From contig DIDF01000025.1 of assembly GCA_002418005.1 (NCBI GenBank), forward strand, positions 1 to 15,895: a DNA stretch of 15,895 nucleotides, read 5' to 3'. The position numbers and the translations under genes were made by a program. Shown here piece by piece: positions 5,679-15,200 of the stretch; positions within the stretch are counted from its first letter, which is position 1, and the number at the start of each line of letters is the position of its first letter. The stretch comes from Lactobacillaceae bacterium UBA5807 (GTDB lineage Bacteria; Bacillota; Bacilli; Lactobacillales; Lactobacillaceae). The notes below the pieces were generated by a model, which did no database searches, was not told where the DNA came from, and saw only the letters and a list, made by a program, of their open reading frames with translations.

Positions 5679-6401
5679 ATGTCTGAAGTAAAATATAAGC
5701 GTATCGTTTTAAAATTAAGCGGAGAAGCTTTAGCAGGAGATCGTGGATTTGGGATCAACCCACCCGTGATTAAGGATGTCGCCCAAGAGATAAAAGATAT
5801 TCACAATTTAGGAATTCAAATTGGTGTCGTTGTTGGCGGCGGCAATATGTGGCGCGGCCAAGCTGGTGCTGAAATGGGTATGGAACGAGCTCAGGCTGAC
5901 TATATTGGTATGTTGGGGACCATTATGAATGGTCTTGCCCTTCAGGATAACTTGGAATCCTTGGGGGTTCCTACTCGAGTTCAGACTTCAATTGAAATGA
6001 GACAAATTGCTGAACCTTATATTCGTCGAAAGGCAATTCGTCATTTTGAGAAAGGCCGAGTTGTTATTTTCGCTGGTGGGACAGGGAATCCATATTTCTC
6101 AACGGATACAACTGCTGCTTTAAGGGCTGCTGAAATGAACGCAGATGCCATTTTGATGGCTAAAAATGGAGTAGACGGTATATACTCTGCCGATCCTAGA
6201 AAAGATAAGAACGCCGTTAAGTATGATACCTTGACCTATATGGACATTATTGACAAGGGCCTGAAAGTCATGGATGCCACTGCAAGTTCGTTATCAATGG
6301 ATAACCATATTCCGTTAGTTGTCTTTAATCTCAACAAGCCTGGTAACATTCGTAAAGTGGTGACCGGAGAAAACATTGGTACAACTGTTAAGGAGAAATA
6401 A
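5679..6401 (+). CDS. pyrH: UMP kinase
   Basis: This 240-residue amino-acid-kinase-fold enzyme phosphorylates UMP to UDP with ATP, a required step to UTP and CTP. It is normally a cytoplasmic hexamer with nucleotide allostery. Visible motifs are 'LKLSGEAL' (11-18), the glycine-rich 'VVGGGNMWRG' (51-60), 'FAGGTGNPYFSTDTTAALRA' (131-150) and 'KNGVDGIYSADPR' (162-174). The ATG at 5679 is chosen because GGGAGG (5666-5671) is 7 bases upstream and the family N-terminus begins 'KYKRIVLKLSGE'. An in-frame ATG at 5658 would place the ribosome binding site inside the gene. frr follows after 3 bases. Confidence 0.97.
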   Translation: MSEVKYKRIVLKLSGEALAGDRGFGINPPVIKDVAQEIKDIHNLGIQIGVVVGGGNMWRGQAGAEMGMERAQADYIGMLGTIMNGLALQDNLESLGVPTRVQTSIEMRQIAEPYIRRKAIRHFEKGRVVIFAGGTGNPYFSTDTTAALRAAEMNADAILMAKNGVDGIYSADPRKDKNAVKYDTLTYMDIIDKGLKVMDATASSLSMDNHIPLVVFNLNKPGNIRKVVTGENIGTTVKEK

Positions 6402-6404
6402 TTA

Positions 6405-6968
6405 ATGGCAGATACTCAATCAATTTTAAATTCAGCTAAATCAAAAATGGATAGTTCAAAAAAAGTCTTGGCTAAAGATCTTGGTTCAATCAGGGCAGGT
6501 AGAGCAAATGCGAGTTTGCTTAATGGAGTAATGGTAGATTATTATGGTGCCCCAACTCCTTTAAACCAAATTGCTTCGATTACGATTCCTGAAGCTAGAG
6601 TAATTATGATTACTCCTTATGACAAAACTGCGCTTGAAAACATTGAAAAAGGGATTTACGAAGCTGATTTGGGAATTAGTCCTGCAAATGATGGGACATC
6701 TATTCGACTTGCTGTTCCGGCTTTAACCGAAGAAAGACGTAAAGAAATTGCTAAACAAGTTAAAGCAACTGGTGAAAAAGGCAAAGTTGCAATAAGAAAT
6801 GTTCGTCGCGAAGCGATGGATGACTTAAAGCGGCTTAACAAAGATGAGAAAATTACTGATGATGATTATCATCGTAATGAAGACAATGTTCAAAAGTTAA
6901 CCGATAGTGCAATTAAAGATGTTGATCAAATGGTTGCTGAGAAGGAAAAAGAAGTCGTTAGCGGCTAG
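6405..6968 (+). CDS. frr: Ribosome recycling factor
   Basis: This 187-residue, tRNA-shaped protein works with EF-G to split post-termination ribosomes. The three-helix bundle and small beta domain are recognisable from 'LGSIRAGRANASLL' (about 26-39), 'VDYYGAPTPLNQIASITIPEAR' in domain II, and 'LTEERRKEIAKQVK..GEKGKVAIRNVRREA' in the long helix. 'DQMVAEKEKEV' closes the protein. The length is slightly above the usual 185. The ribosome binding site (AAGGAG, 6390-6395) lies inside the end of pyrH, so the genes are co-transcribed and probably translationally coupled. Confidence 0.97.
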   Translation: MADTQSILNSAKSKMDSSKKVLAKDLGSIRAGRANASLLNGVMVDYYGAPTPLNQIASITIPEARVIMITPYDKTALENIEKGIYEADLGISPANDGTSIRLAVPALTEERRKEIAKQVKATGEKGKVAIRNVRREAMDDLKRLNKDEKITDDDYHRNEDNVQKLTDSAIKDVDQMVAEKEKEVVSG

Positions 6969-6994
6969 CTAACTGACCGAAGGAGAAATTAATT

Positions 6995-7438
6995 ATGGCA
7001 GACAATAATGATGAAATTCAAGTTGTTCCCGGAACTAAACAATTTGAAAACATGATTTTTAAATTGAATCACGCAGTAACTCCTGATAATTTAGGAGTAT
7101 TAAATTACAACGGTAATCAGTTAGCTGCTGTTCAAGATGGCTTATATGCAATGCCAGCTTATGTTACTGATAAATTCAATTTGTTCTTCATTGTTTCTCA
7201 GTTGGTGGAAAATGACTGGGTTATTGCATTTTCCAACGCAACCATTGAAAATGGGAATGAAATAACTGATTTATCAGAGCCAATGACTACTGGTAAAGGG
7301 TTGAATATTTTGGGTCAACAAAGCCCAGATGATGCCAATCATCTTCTTAAGTATTTTAATACTTTAGCTCAAGCAAACCGTGGTGAATGGCGGATGGTTG
7401 AACGACCTGATGATGATAATGGTAAGTCTAAAAAATAG
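6995..7438 (+). CDS. Hypothetical protein between frr and uppS
   Basis: I do not recognise this 147-residue protein. It has no cysteine, no signal peptide and no membrane helix. The N-terminus and C-terminus are polar and acidic ('MADNNDEI', 'ERPDDDNGKSKK'). The middle (about 40-95) alternates hydrophobic and polar residues, for example 'GLYAMPAYV' and 'FNLFFIVSQLVENDWVIAF', as in a small mixed alpha/beta or beta-sheet domain. 'SPDDANHLLKYFNTLAQANRGEWRMV' (about 109-134) looks like a helix followed by a strand. The gene is very likely real: it has a strong AAGGAG (6981-6986) at 8-base spacing, codon use like its neighbours and its own downstream terminator. It lies 26 bases after frr and probably shares its transcript. 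As I recall, frr and uppS are direct neighbours in lactobacilli such as L. plantarum, so this looks lineage-specific. Confidence 0.8.
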   Translation: MADNNDEIQVVPGTKQFENMIFKLNHAVTPDNLGVLNYNGNQLAAVQDGLYAMPAYVTDKFNLFFIVSQLVENDWVIAFSNATIENGNEITDLSEPMTTGKGLNILGQQSPDDANHLLKYFNTLAQANRGEWRMVERPDDDNGKSKK

Positions 7439-7447
7439 ATCTGATTT

Positions 7448-7480
7448 AGGATGAGCATAATCTCATCCTTTAATTTTTGT
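7448..7480 (+). terminator. Intrinsic terminator after the 147-residue gene
   Basis: AGGATGAG (7448-7455) pairs perfectly with CTCATCCT (7462-7469) around a 6-base loop. TTAATTTTTGTTT follows. The 8-bp stem and interrupted T-tract suggest partial rather than complete termination before uppS. Confidence 0.75.
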
Positions 7481-7505
7481 TTGAATTTTACAAGGAGGAT
7501 TACTT

Positions 7506-8270
7506 TTGGCAAAATCAAGCTTAAATAATGATCTTTCTATAGATCCTCTAAATATTCCTCAACATGTAGCAATTATTATGGATGGAAATGGTCGGTGGGC
7601 AAAAAAACGTCATTTGCCAAGAGTTGCTGGCCATCGACAAGGAATGCAAACGGTCAAAACTATTACTAAGGTCGCAAGTGACTTAGGTGTTAAGGTTTTG
7701 ACCCTTTATGCCTTTTCTACTGAAAACTGGAAGCGACCAGCAGATGAAGTAAAATTTATTATGAATCTGCCTGTTGCTTTCTTTTCAAGTTTTGTTCCTG
7801 ATCTGATTAAGAACAACGTTAAAGTTCGGGTGATGGGGATTCTTGATCAATTACCAAAAAAGACTCAAGAGGCCGTTAATAATGCGATTGAAGAAACTAA
7901 AAACTGTACTGGAATGGTTCTAAACTTTGCTTTAAATTATGGTGGACGCTCTGAAATTGAACTTGCAGTTAAGGATATCGTAAAAGAAGTTGAAGCTGAA
8001 AAAATTTCCTCTGCAGATGTTAACGAGGACTTGATCTCAGATCATTTGATGACTGGGTCATTGGGGAGCCTCAGAGATCCAGATTTGCTAATTAGGACTA
8101 GTGGAGAACTAAGAATTTCTAATTTCCTTCTATGGCAGATTGCATATAGTGAATTTATTTTTACTGATACTTTATGGCCTGATTTTAATGAAAACATTTT
8201 TAAAGAGTTAATTCTAGAATATCAAAAGCGTGATCGTCGATTTGGCGGTCTCGATAAAAAAGATAGTTAA
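7506..8270 (+). CDS. uppS: Undecaprenyl diphosphate synthase (cis-prenyltransferase)
   Basis: This 254-residue enzyme adds isopentenyl units to farnesyl diphosphate to make C55 undecaprenyl diphosphate, the lipid carrier for peptidoglycan and wall polymers. The catalytic 'IMDGNGRWAKKR' places the Mg-binding Asp at D26. 'GHRQG' (42-46), 'LYAFSTENWKRP' (67-78), 'NFALNYGGR' and 'RTSGELRISNFLLWQIAYSE' (197-216) are the other conserved blocks, including the arginines that hold diphosphate. The start is TTG at 7506, with AAGGAGG (7492-7498) at 7 bases. The first in-frame ATG is in the catalytic motif itself and is impossible. cdsA follows after 14 bases. Confidence 0.97.
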   Translation: MAKSSLNNDLSIDPLNIPQHVAIIMDGNGRWAKKRHLPRVAGHRQGMQTVKTITKVASDLGVKVLTLYAFSTENWKRPADEVKFIMNLPVAFFSSFVPDLIKNNVKVRVMGILDQLPKKTQEAVNNAIEETKNCTGMVLNFALNYGGRSEIELAVKDIVKEVEAEKISSADVNEDLISDHLMTGSLGSLRDPDLLIRTSGELRISNFLLWQIAYSEFIFTDTLWPDFNENIFKELILEYQKRDRRFGGLDKKDS

Positions 8271-8284
8271 TAAGGGGATTCAAA

Positions 8285-9073
8285 TTGAGACAACGTGTTA
8301 TTACAGCAATTGTGGCATTAATAATATTTATTCCAATTATTTTGCTTGGTGGTGTCTGGATTGACATTGCGGGCATTGCATTAGGAATTGTTGCCATTTC
8401 TGAGATTTTGGTAATGAAAAAGAAATTATTGGTATCAACAGAGGCTTTTATTTCCTATTTTGGAGTGGCAACTTTAATTATGCCGGAGAGTTGGCTGGAT
8501 TTCTTGCCAGTCCATATTAGTCAAGAGTTCTTTTTCTTTGTCTTTGTGTTATTAATGTTACTTTTGACAGTTCTTTCCAGAAATCTCTTTTCTTTCGATG
8601 ATGCCGGAGTTTTGACTCTGGGAATGTTATATATTGGAACTGGTTTTCATTATTTTATCGTTGCTAGAAGTATTTCTTTGGTTGTCCTTTTGTACGCATT
8701 ATTTATTGTTTGGTCTACTGATTCTGGGGCATATATATTTGGCAGAATGCTGGGAAGACACAAATTAGCTCCGAGAATTTCCCCAAATAAAACTTGGGAA
8801 GGTTCTATTTCTGGAACAATTCTTGCAACAGTTATATGTACTTTGTTTATTGCTTTTTACCCAATCTTTGGGTATTCTACTTTAGAATTATTTTTTGTAA
8901 CCGTTGTTCTTTCAATTGCAGGGCAGTTTGGTGATTTGATTGAATCTGCCCTCAAACGCTACTATGGGGTTAAAGATTCTGGAAAGATTTTGCCTGGACA
9001 TGGTGGAATCTTAGATAGATTTGACAGCCTTTTGTTTGTCCTGCCAATTCTTCATCTGATTGGCATTGTTTAG
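8285..9073 (+). CDS. cdsA: Phosphatidate cytidylyltransferase (CDP-diglyceride synthase)
   Basis: This 262-residue integral membrane enzyme converts phosphatidic acid and CTP to CDP-diacylglycerol, the precursor of phosphatidylglycerol and cardiolipin. It has about seven hydrophobic segments beginning at residues 5-22. The C-terminal CDS signature is complete: S221-A-L-K224-R225, K230-D231-S232, then L236-P237-G238-H239-G240-G241 and D244-R245-F246-D247. The aspartates bind metal. The start is TTG at 8285 with AAGGGGA (8272-8278) before it, and 'MRQRVITAIV' matches the family N-terminus. The gene sits between uppS and rseP in the usual Firmicutes order. Its substrate could be supplied by the plsC-family enzyme encoded earlier in the window. 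Confidence 0.96.
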   Translation: MRQRVITAIVALIIFIPIILLGGVWIDIAGIALGIVAISEILVMKKKLLVSTEAFISYFGVATLIMPESWLDFLPVHISQEFFFFVFVLLMLLLTVLSRNLFSFDDAGVLTLGMLYIGTGFHYFIVARSISLVVLLYALFIVWSTDSGAYIFGRMLGRHKLAPRISPNKTWEGSISGTILATVICTLFIAFYPIFGYSTLELFFVTVVLSIAGQFGDLIESALKRYYGVKDSGKILPGHGGILDRFDSLLFVLPILHLIGIV

Positions 9074-9100
9074 TATAGTTTATTAGGAGGAATACCTCAC

Positions 9101-10375
9101 TTGATTAAAACAATAATAGTTTTCATTATCGTTTTTGGAATCCTAGTTATCTTTCATGAATTTGGTCATTATATTGTGGCTAGAAGATCGGGAATTATGG
9201 TCCGCGAGTTTTCTATAGGCATGGGGCCAAAGCTGTTTTATCATCGCAGCGGCAGCACTACGTTTACGGTCCGATTATTACCACTAGGTGGTTATGTTTT
9301 AATGGCCGGAAACGAAGATGATGGCAGCGATGAATTAAAACCTGGGACCCCAGTTTCATTGAAGCTTAATGAAAAAGGAGTAGTCACTTCTATAAATACC
9401 AGTAAGAAACAAGGACTTTTTCAGGGAGTTCCGCTTACTGTTTCAGCGTCTAATTTAGACGATGAACTTTGGCTTAAGGGTTACGAGAATGGCGATGATT
9501 CTAAGGAAGTTAAGTATCCTGTGGATCACGATGCCACTATAATTGAGTCTGATGGCACCGAAATGCAAATAGCCCCTCGAGATGTTCAGTTCAAATCGGC
9601 ATCTTTGCCTAAGAGAATGTTGACAAATTTTGCCGGAGTGTTTAACAACTTTATCTTGGCAATTATTGTTTACACTCTACTTAGTTTTGTCCAAGGGGGA
9701 GTTTTTTCAAATTCAAATAAAGTGGATATTGCTCCTAATGTTTCAATTGCTAGGGATGCTGGTATAAAATCAGGAGATCGAATTGTCTCAATTAACGGCA
9801 AAAAAACTGATAATTGGGATCAGTTAGCTCTAGAAATTCAATCCAACCCAGATAAAAAAGTGCCTGTGAAATTCACAAGCGGAAATAAAACAACAACAAA
9901 AGAAGTTAAGATTGGTTCGCAGACAGCGAATAACAAAAAAATAGGATTATTAGGAATTACACGTAGTTTGGAAACGAGTTTTTCTGCGAAAATTGTTTCT
10001 GGTTTTACTCAAACCTGGTCTGTTGGCAAGCAACTTTTATCAACTCTGTGGAGCATGGTGAGTGGACATTTTAGCCTTAATGATTTGGGTGGTCCGGTGG
10101 CAATATTTGCCACTACGTCTCAAGCGGCCAGTTATGGATTGGCCGGAATTTTGAATTTTCTGGCATTCCTTTCACTTAACTTAGCAATAATTAATTTAAT
10201 TCCAATTCCTGGATTGGATGGAGGCAAATTAATTCTGAATATTATTGAGGCTATTAGAAGAAAGCCTGTTTCAGAGAGAACCGAAACGGTGGTTACTCTG
10301 ATTGGGTTTGCTTTCTTAATGTTACTTATGCTGCTAGTGACCTGGAATGATATTCAAAGGTACTTTATTCATTAA
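9101..10375 (+). CDS. rseP: RseP/RasP/Eep-family site-2 intramembrane metalloprotease
   Basis: This 424-residue zinc protease cleaves membrane-embedded substrates. In Firmicutes relatives it processes anti-sigma factors, remnant signal peptides and pheromone precursors (RasP, Eep). The first membrane helix contains the zinc motif HEFGH (H19, E20, H23). A periplasm-facing PDZ domain covers about residues 205-275 ('DAGIKSGDRIVSINGKK', from D219). The second metal-site motif is 'NLIPIPGLDGGK' with D373. Membrane segments are near 2-22, 178-200, 345-370 and 398-416. An insert of about 100 residues, polar and acidic, separates the first helix from the second. The start is TTG at 9101 with AGGAGG at 9085-9090. 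No terminator separates it from proS. Confidence 0.96.
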   Translation: MIKTIIVFIIVFGILVIFHEFGHYIVARRSGIMVREFSIGMGPKLFYHRSGSTTFTVRLLPLGGYVLMAGNEDDGSDELKPGTPVSLKLNEKGVVTSINTSKKQGLFQGVPLTVSASNLDDELWLKGYENGDDSKEVKYPVDHDATIIESDGTEMQIAPRDVQFKSASLPKRMLTNFAGVFNNFILAIIVYTLLSFVQGGVFSNSNKVDIAPNVSIARDAGIKSGDRIVSINGKKTDNWDQLALEIQSNPDKKVPVKFTSGNKTTTKEVKIGSQTANNKKIGLLGITRSLETSFSAKIVSGFTQTWSVGKQLLSTLWSMVSGHFSLNDLGGPVAIFATTSQAASYGLAGILNFLAFLSLNLAIINLIPIPGLDGGKLILNIIEAIRRKPVSERTETVVTLIGFAFLMLLMLLVTWNDIQRYFIH

Positions 10376-10415
10376 AATTTTATGGTTTGAAAATTCATAA
10401 GGAGAAATTAGATAG

Positions 10416-12122
10416 ATGAAGCAAACGCAAGTGTTGATTCCGACTTTAAAAGAAACGCCAAGTGGTGCAGAGGCGCTTAGTCACCAAATGTTAATCAGGG
10501 CAGGTTATATTCGCCAGATTTCGGCTGGGATGTATGCCTATTTGCCTCTTGCATACCGAGTACTTTCCAAAATCGAAAAAATAATTCGTAAGGAAATGAA
10601 ACCAACCCATGCTCAAGAGATGTTGATGCCAGATATTCTTCCTGCAGATCTATGGAAAGAATCTGGCCGATATGATACTTACGGGCCAGAACTTTTTAAG
10701 TTTAAGAATCGCCATGATACTGATTTTATTTTAGGCCCAACCCATGAAGAAACCTTTACCACTTTAATTAGAGATTCGATAAAATCGTATAAACAGTTAC
10801 CAATTTTGCTTTATCAAATTCAAAGCAAATATCGAGATGAAGATCGTCCTAGATATGGTTTACTTCGTAGTCGTGAATTCATAATGAAGGATGCTTATTC
10901 TTTTGCGACCAATGAAGACGATCTTGATGAGGCATACCAAGAAATGCGCGCTGCCTATATCAGAATCTTTGATCGAATTGGTTTGAATTACCGGGCTATC
11001 ATTGGTGATGCTGGGGCAATGGGCGGTTCTGATTCGACAGAGTTTTCTGCGATTGCACCGGTTGGTGAAGATACAATTGCTTATTCTGATTCAAGTAATT
11101 ATTCGGCCAACTTGGAAATGGCAACCTCCCTTGATGAAACCCCTGATTCAAATGAAACGGCACAGGAAATCAAGAAGGTAGCCACTCCTGGCCAAAAGAC
11201 AATTTCACAAGTTGGATCTTTTTTGCATGTGAATGCCAATCAAACCATTAAATCCATGCTTTATATTGCTGATAAACAACCCATTATGGTTCTTGTTCGA
11301 GGTGATTATGAAGTTAATGAAACTAAGCTCAAAAATTATTTAAAAGCTGACTTTTTAGATCCAGCAAAGCCAGAAGATGCTGAGAAATATATTGGTGCGG
11401 ATTTTGGTTCTTTGGGCCCAGTGAATGTTTCTAAAGACGTTAAAATTGTCGCGGATAAACATGTTACTAAAATGAAAAATGCTGTGGTTGGCGCAAATGA
11501 AAATGGCTATCATTATCAAAACGCCAATCCAAATCGAGATTTTCGAATTGATGAGACCGCTGATGTTGTTTTTGTCAAAGAAGGCGAAGAATCTCCTGAT
11601 GGCACTGGAAAACTGAAATTTACTAAAGGAATTGAAATTGGCCATATTTTCAAATTAGGAACTCGTTATTCAAAAGTATTAAATGCAAACGTTCTTGATG
11701 AAAATGGCCGGGCAATTCCTGTAATTATGGGATCTTATGGAATTGGTGTCAGCCGCCTGCTTTCTGCTGTTTCAGAACAACATGCTGATAAAAATGGGTT
11801 AGTTTGGCCGGACATTATTGCTCCCTTTGATGTTCATGTAATTCCTATCAATGCAAAAAAAGCAGACCAAATGGAACTTGCTGAACAAATTGAGAATCAA
11901 CTTTCTGATGTTGATTTGGAAGTTTTAGTTGACGATCGAAAAGAACGAGCTGGCGTCAAATTTGCCGATTCTGATTTAATTGGTATTCCAATTAGAGTGG
12001 TCATTGGTAAAAAAGCCAGTGAAGGTATTGTTGAAATTAAAATTAGAAAAACTGGGGAAACTCTTGAGAAAAAAGTTAATGAACTCCAAGATGTTATTCC
12101 TGAGTTGTTAAAGAAACTTTAA
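10416..12122 (+). CDS. proS: Prolyl-tRNA synthetase (bacterial type, with editing domain)
   Basis: This 568-residue class II enzyme charges tRNA-Pro. Motif 1 is near residues 38-61. The proline-pocket 'GPTHEE' is at 107-112. Motif 2 is 'YRDEDRPRYGLLRSREFIMKD' (139-159) and motif 3 is 'GSYGIGVSRLL' (439-449). Between motifs 2 and 3, at about residues 230-400, lies the inserted INS domain, which in bacterial ProRS clears mischarged alanyl-tRNA-Pro. The C-terminal anticodon-binding domain starts near 470. The length matches the bacterial-type family. The ATG follows AAGGAGA (10399-10405). It follows rseP by 40 bases and shares its transcript, and ends at a strong hairpin. Confidence 0.97.
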   Translation: MKQTQVLIPTLKETPSGAEALSHQMLIRAGYIRQISAGMYAYLPLAYRVLSKIEKIIRKEMKPTHAQEMLMPDILPADLWKESGRYDTYGPELFKFKNRHDTDFILGPTHEETFTTLIRDSIKSYKQLPILLYQIQSKYRDEDRPRYGLLRSREFIMKDAYSFATNEDDLDEAYQEMRAAYIRIFDRIGLNYRAIIGDAGAMGGSDSTEFSAIAPVGEDTIAYSDSSNYSANLEMATSLDETPDSNETAQEIKKVATPGQKTISQVGSFLHVNANQTIKSMLYIADKQPIMVLVRGDYEVNETKLKNYLKADFLDPAKPEDAEKYIGADFGSLGPVNVSKDVKIVADKHVTKMKNAVVGANENGYHYQNANPNRDFRIDETADVVFVKEGEESPDGTGKLKFTKGIEIGHIFKLGTRYSKVLNANVLDENGRAIPVIMGSYGIGVSRLLSAVSEQHADKNGLVWPDIIAPFDVHVIPINAKKADQMELAEQIENQLSDVDLEVLVDDRKERAGVKFADSDLIGIPIRVVIGKKASEGIVEIKIRKTGETLEKKVNELQDVIPELLKKL

Positions 12123-12137
12123 TTGCGTAGACTTGGT

Positions 12138-12173
12138 AAATGAGGCTGGAACTACAATGTTCCAGCCTCATTT
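12138..12173 (+). terminator. Long-stem terminator after proS
   Basis: AAATGAGGCTGGAAC (12138-12152) pairs perfectly with GTTCCAGCCTCATTT (12159-12173) around a 6-base loop, a 15-bp stem that can be extended by three more pairs. The downstream T-tract is interrupted (TTTATTATTG). The GAGGCTGG..CCAGCCTC core resembles hairpins I remember as recurrent between genes in lactobacilli and enterococci. Confidence 0.85.
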
Positions 12174-12254
12174 ATTATTGTGTTTAAAATTATGATGTAT
12201 TAAACTATTCTTATCTATGTTTTTGCAAGTTTTTAAAAGAGAGGAAGACTGTCC

Positions 12255-15200
12255 GTGAGTCTTGATAATAAAGAGTTGTTCGATAAATTACTTGAACAAC
12301 TCAAATGGACGGATGTTAAGAATGAAGATTACTTTGTAGATGCTGAAGTCAAGCATTTGGAAGTTCATGAGAAAAGTAAAATTTGGCAATTCTTTATTGG
12401 CACAACCAACATTTTACCTTTCGAAGTATTTAATGAATTTCGCCAAAGATTGACCAAAGCTTTCGAAAATATTGCCAAAGTGTCTCTTAACATCATTCCC
12501 CAGAATAGTGAATTTAACGATAATCTTTTAAAAGATTATTGGAAATGGGCCGTAACTTCTAGCGGGGTGACTTCTCCCTTGACTAAGGAATTGTGTGACG
12601 ATCATTTTCCATATCTTGAAGACAGACGAGTAAAGTTTGTTGCCGAAAATGAAATTGTCAAAAATTTTATGGACCAGACTGCACTCAGTGGAATCGAGCA
12701 GAATTTTCAAAATGCTGGATTCCCGAATTTCTCAATTAATACGATTGTTGATGAGTCGGCTTCCCAAGCGGATATTGAGGCTTTAAAACAAAAAAATGAG
12801 GCCCAAAATGCCGAATTGGTCAAAAAAGCCAAACAAGCTTTGGAAAATTCAAACCAAGCTGGTAAAGGACCGAGTGGGAATCGCATTGGCCCTAGTTTAA
12901 TTGGTCGCAAGATTAATGATGACTTGCCAACAATCAAAATGGAAGAGATTGTTGATGAAGAGCGTTCAGTAGTCGTTGAGGGTTACATTTTTGATAAAGA
13001 AGTTCGAGAATTGCGGTCAGGCAGAAAACTGTTGATGATTAAAATCACTGATTACTCTTCCTCTATTCAAGTCAAAAAGTTTTCGAAGAATAATGATGCA
13101 CCAGAGTTTGACTCTCTTGATGAAGGTGACTGGGTTAAAGTCCGAGGCAGCGTTCAAGAAGATAATTATTCCCATGAGCTCACATTAAATGCCTTGGACA
13201 TCAACCCAATAAAAAAGGCAATGCGACAAGATACTGCTCCAGAAGGCAAAAAGCGAATTGAATTACATTTGCATACAACAATGAGCCAAATGGATGCAAC
13301 TAATGGAATTGAAGATTTTGCCAAACGAGCTTCTCAATGGGGGCAAACTGCTTTGGCAATTACGGACCATGCTGGAGTTCAGGGATTTCCAGCTGCTTTT
13401 CATGCTGCAGAAAAGTATAAACTGAAAATGATTTATGGTGTTGAAATTAATTTAGTCGATGATGGGATGGCCATTACTTTTAATGATGCCCATACGCCTC
13501 TCAAAGATGCTACTTATGTTGTTTTTGATATTGAAACTACGGGGCTTTCCGCAATTTATGATAAAGTGATTGAATTGTCAGCCGTTAAAATGCAAAACAA
13601 CAATGTGATCGATCAATTTGAGGAATTTATAGATCCGGGCTTTCATCTGTCAGATAAAACAACTAATTTAACTTCAATTACTGATGACATGGTTAAAGGA
13701 TCTAAGCCAGAAGAAGACGTTTTTAAACTCTTTAGAAAGTTTTGTGGCGATGCAATTATCGTTGGCCATAATGTTACCTTTGATGTTGGTTTTATGAATG
13801 TTGGATATAAGCGTCATGGCATGGAAGAAATTAAAAACCCAATTATTGATACTCTGCCGTTGGCTAGATTTCTTTACCCTGATTTTTCTAGGTATACGCT
13901 TGATTTCCTTGCCAAACGTTTTGATGTTTCTTTGGAACATCACCACAGGGCGGTTTATGATGCCGAGTCCACTGGCCATTTAAACTATATTTTTTTAAAG
14001 AAAGCTGAAGATGATTATGGGATTAAATACCATGATCAGCTTAATGATCATATGACTGACCATAAGGCTTATCGTCATGGCAGACCATCTCACGCTATTT
14101 TATTGGCAAAGACTCAGGCTGGTCTGAAAAATATGTTTAAAATTGTTTCCTTTTCAAATGTTGATTATTTTTATAGGGTACCAAGAGTTCCTCGATCAGT
14201 TCTTGAAAAATACCGTGATGGAATTATCGTTGGCTCGGCTTGTGCATCTGGAGAAGTTTTTGTTGCTATGGTTGAAAAAGGAATGCAAGCAGCGAAAAAG
14301 AAAGCTAAGTTTTATGACTATTTAGAGGTTCAACCTCCGAGGGCATATGCGCTTCAGCTTAAATCAGGGCTAATTTCTGGGCCAAAGAATCTTCATGAAA
14401 TCCTGAATAATATAGTTAAACTTGGCAAGGATTTAGGGAAGCCGGTTGTTGCTACCGGAGATGTTCATTATTTGGATCCTCATGATGCAATTTATCGAAA
14501 AATTTTAATTAAATCACAACCTAAAAATCCACTTAGCAGACAAGAAGAATTACCTGATTTGCATTTTCCAACTACTGATGAGATGCTTAAAGATTTTTCA
14601 TTTATGGATAAGGATATTGCTCAACAAATCGTTGTTGATAATACTCATAAAATTGCTGATCAAATTGGCGATGTTCATCCGCTAAAAGACAAACTTTATA
14701 CGCCAAGAATGAAGGGCGCGGAAGATGAAATTAAAGAACGGACGATGAAAACTGCTCATCAGTGGTATGGAGAAAAACTGCCAGAGATTGTTGATGCTAG
14801 ATTAAAAAAAGAACTTAAAAGTATTATTGGTAATGGATTCTCCGTTATTTATTTGATCGCTCAAAGGTTAGTTGCGAAAAGTAATAAAGACGGATATTTG
14901 GTTGGCTCTCGAGGATCTGTTGGCTCTAGTTTAGTTGCTACCTTAACCGGAATTACTGAAGTTAACCCTCTTCCGCCACACTATCGCTGCCCAAACTGCC
15001 AATATAGTGAATTTTTCACTAAAGGTGAATATAGTTCTGGTTTTGATTTACCAAAAAAGAAGTGTCCAAAATGCGGCACAATGTTAATTGGTGATGGTCA
15101 TAATATCCCATTCGAAACTTTCTTAGGGTTTACTGGAAATAAAGTTCCAGATATTGATTTGAACTTTTCTGGGGATTATCAGCCAATTGCTCACAATTAC

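Noticed and set aside
11355..13979. Reverse-strand open frames opposite proS and polC
   Set aside because: They have no ribosome binding sites, no recognisable domains and fully overlap conserved coding sequence.
14988..15074. Separate zinc-finger gene within polC
   Set aside because: The four cysteines are the normal zinc-binding insert of PolC in the same continuous frame.
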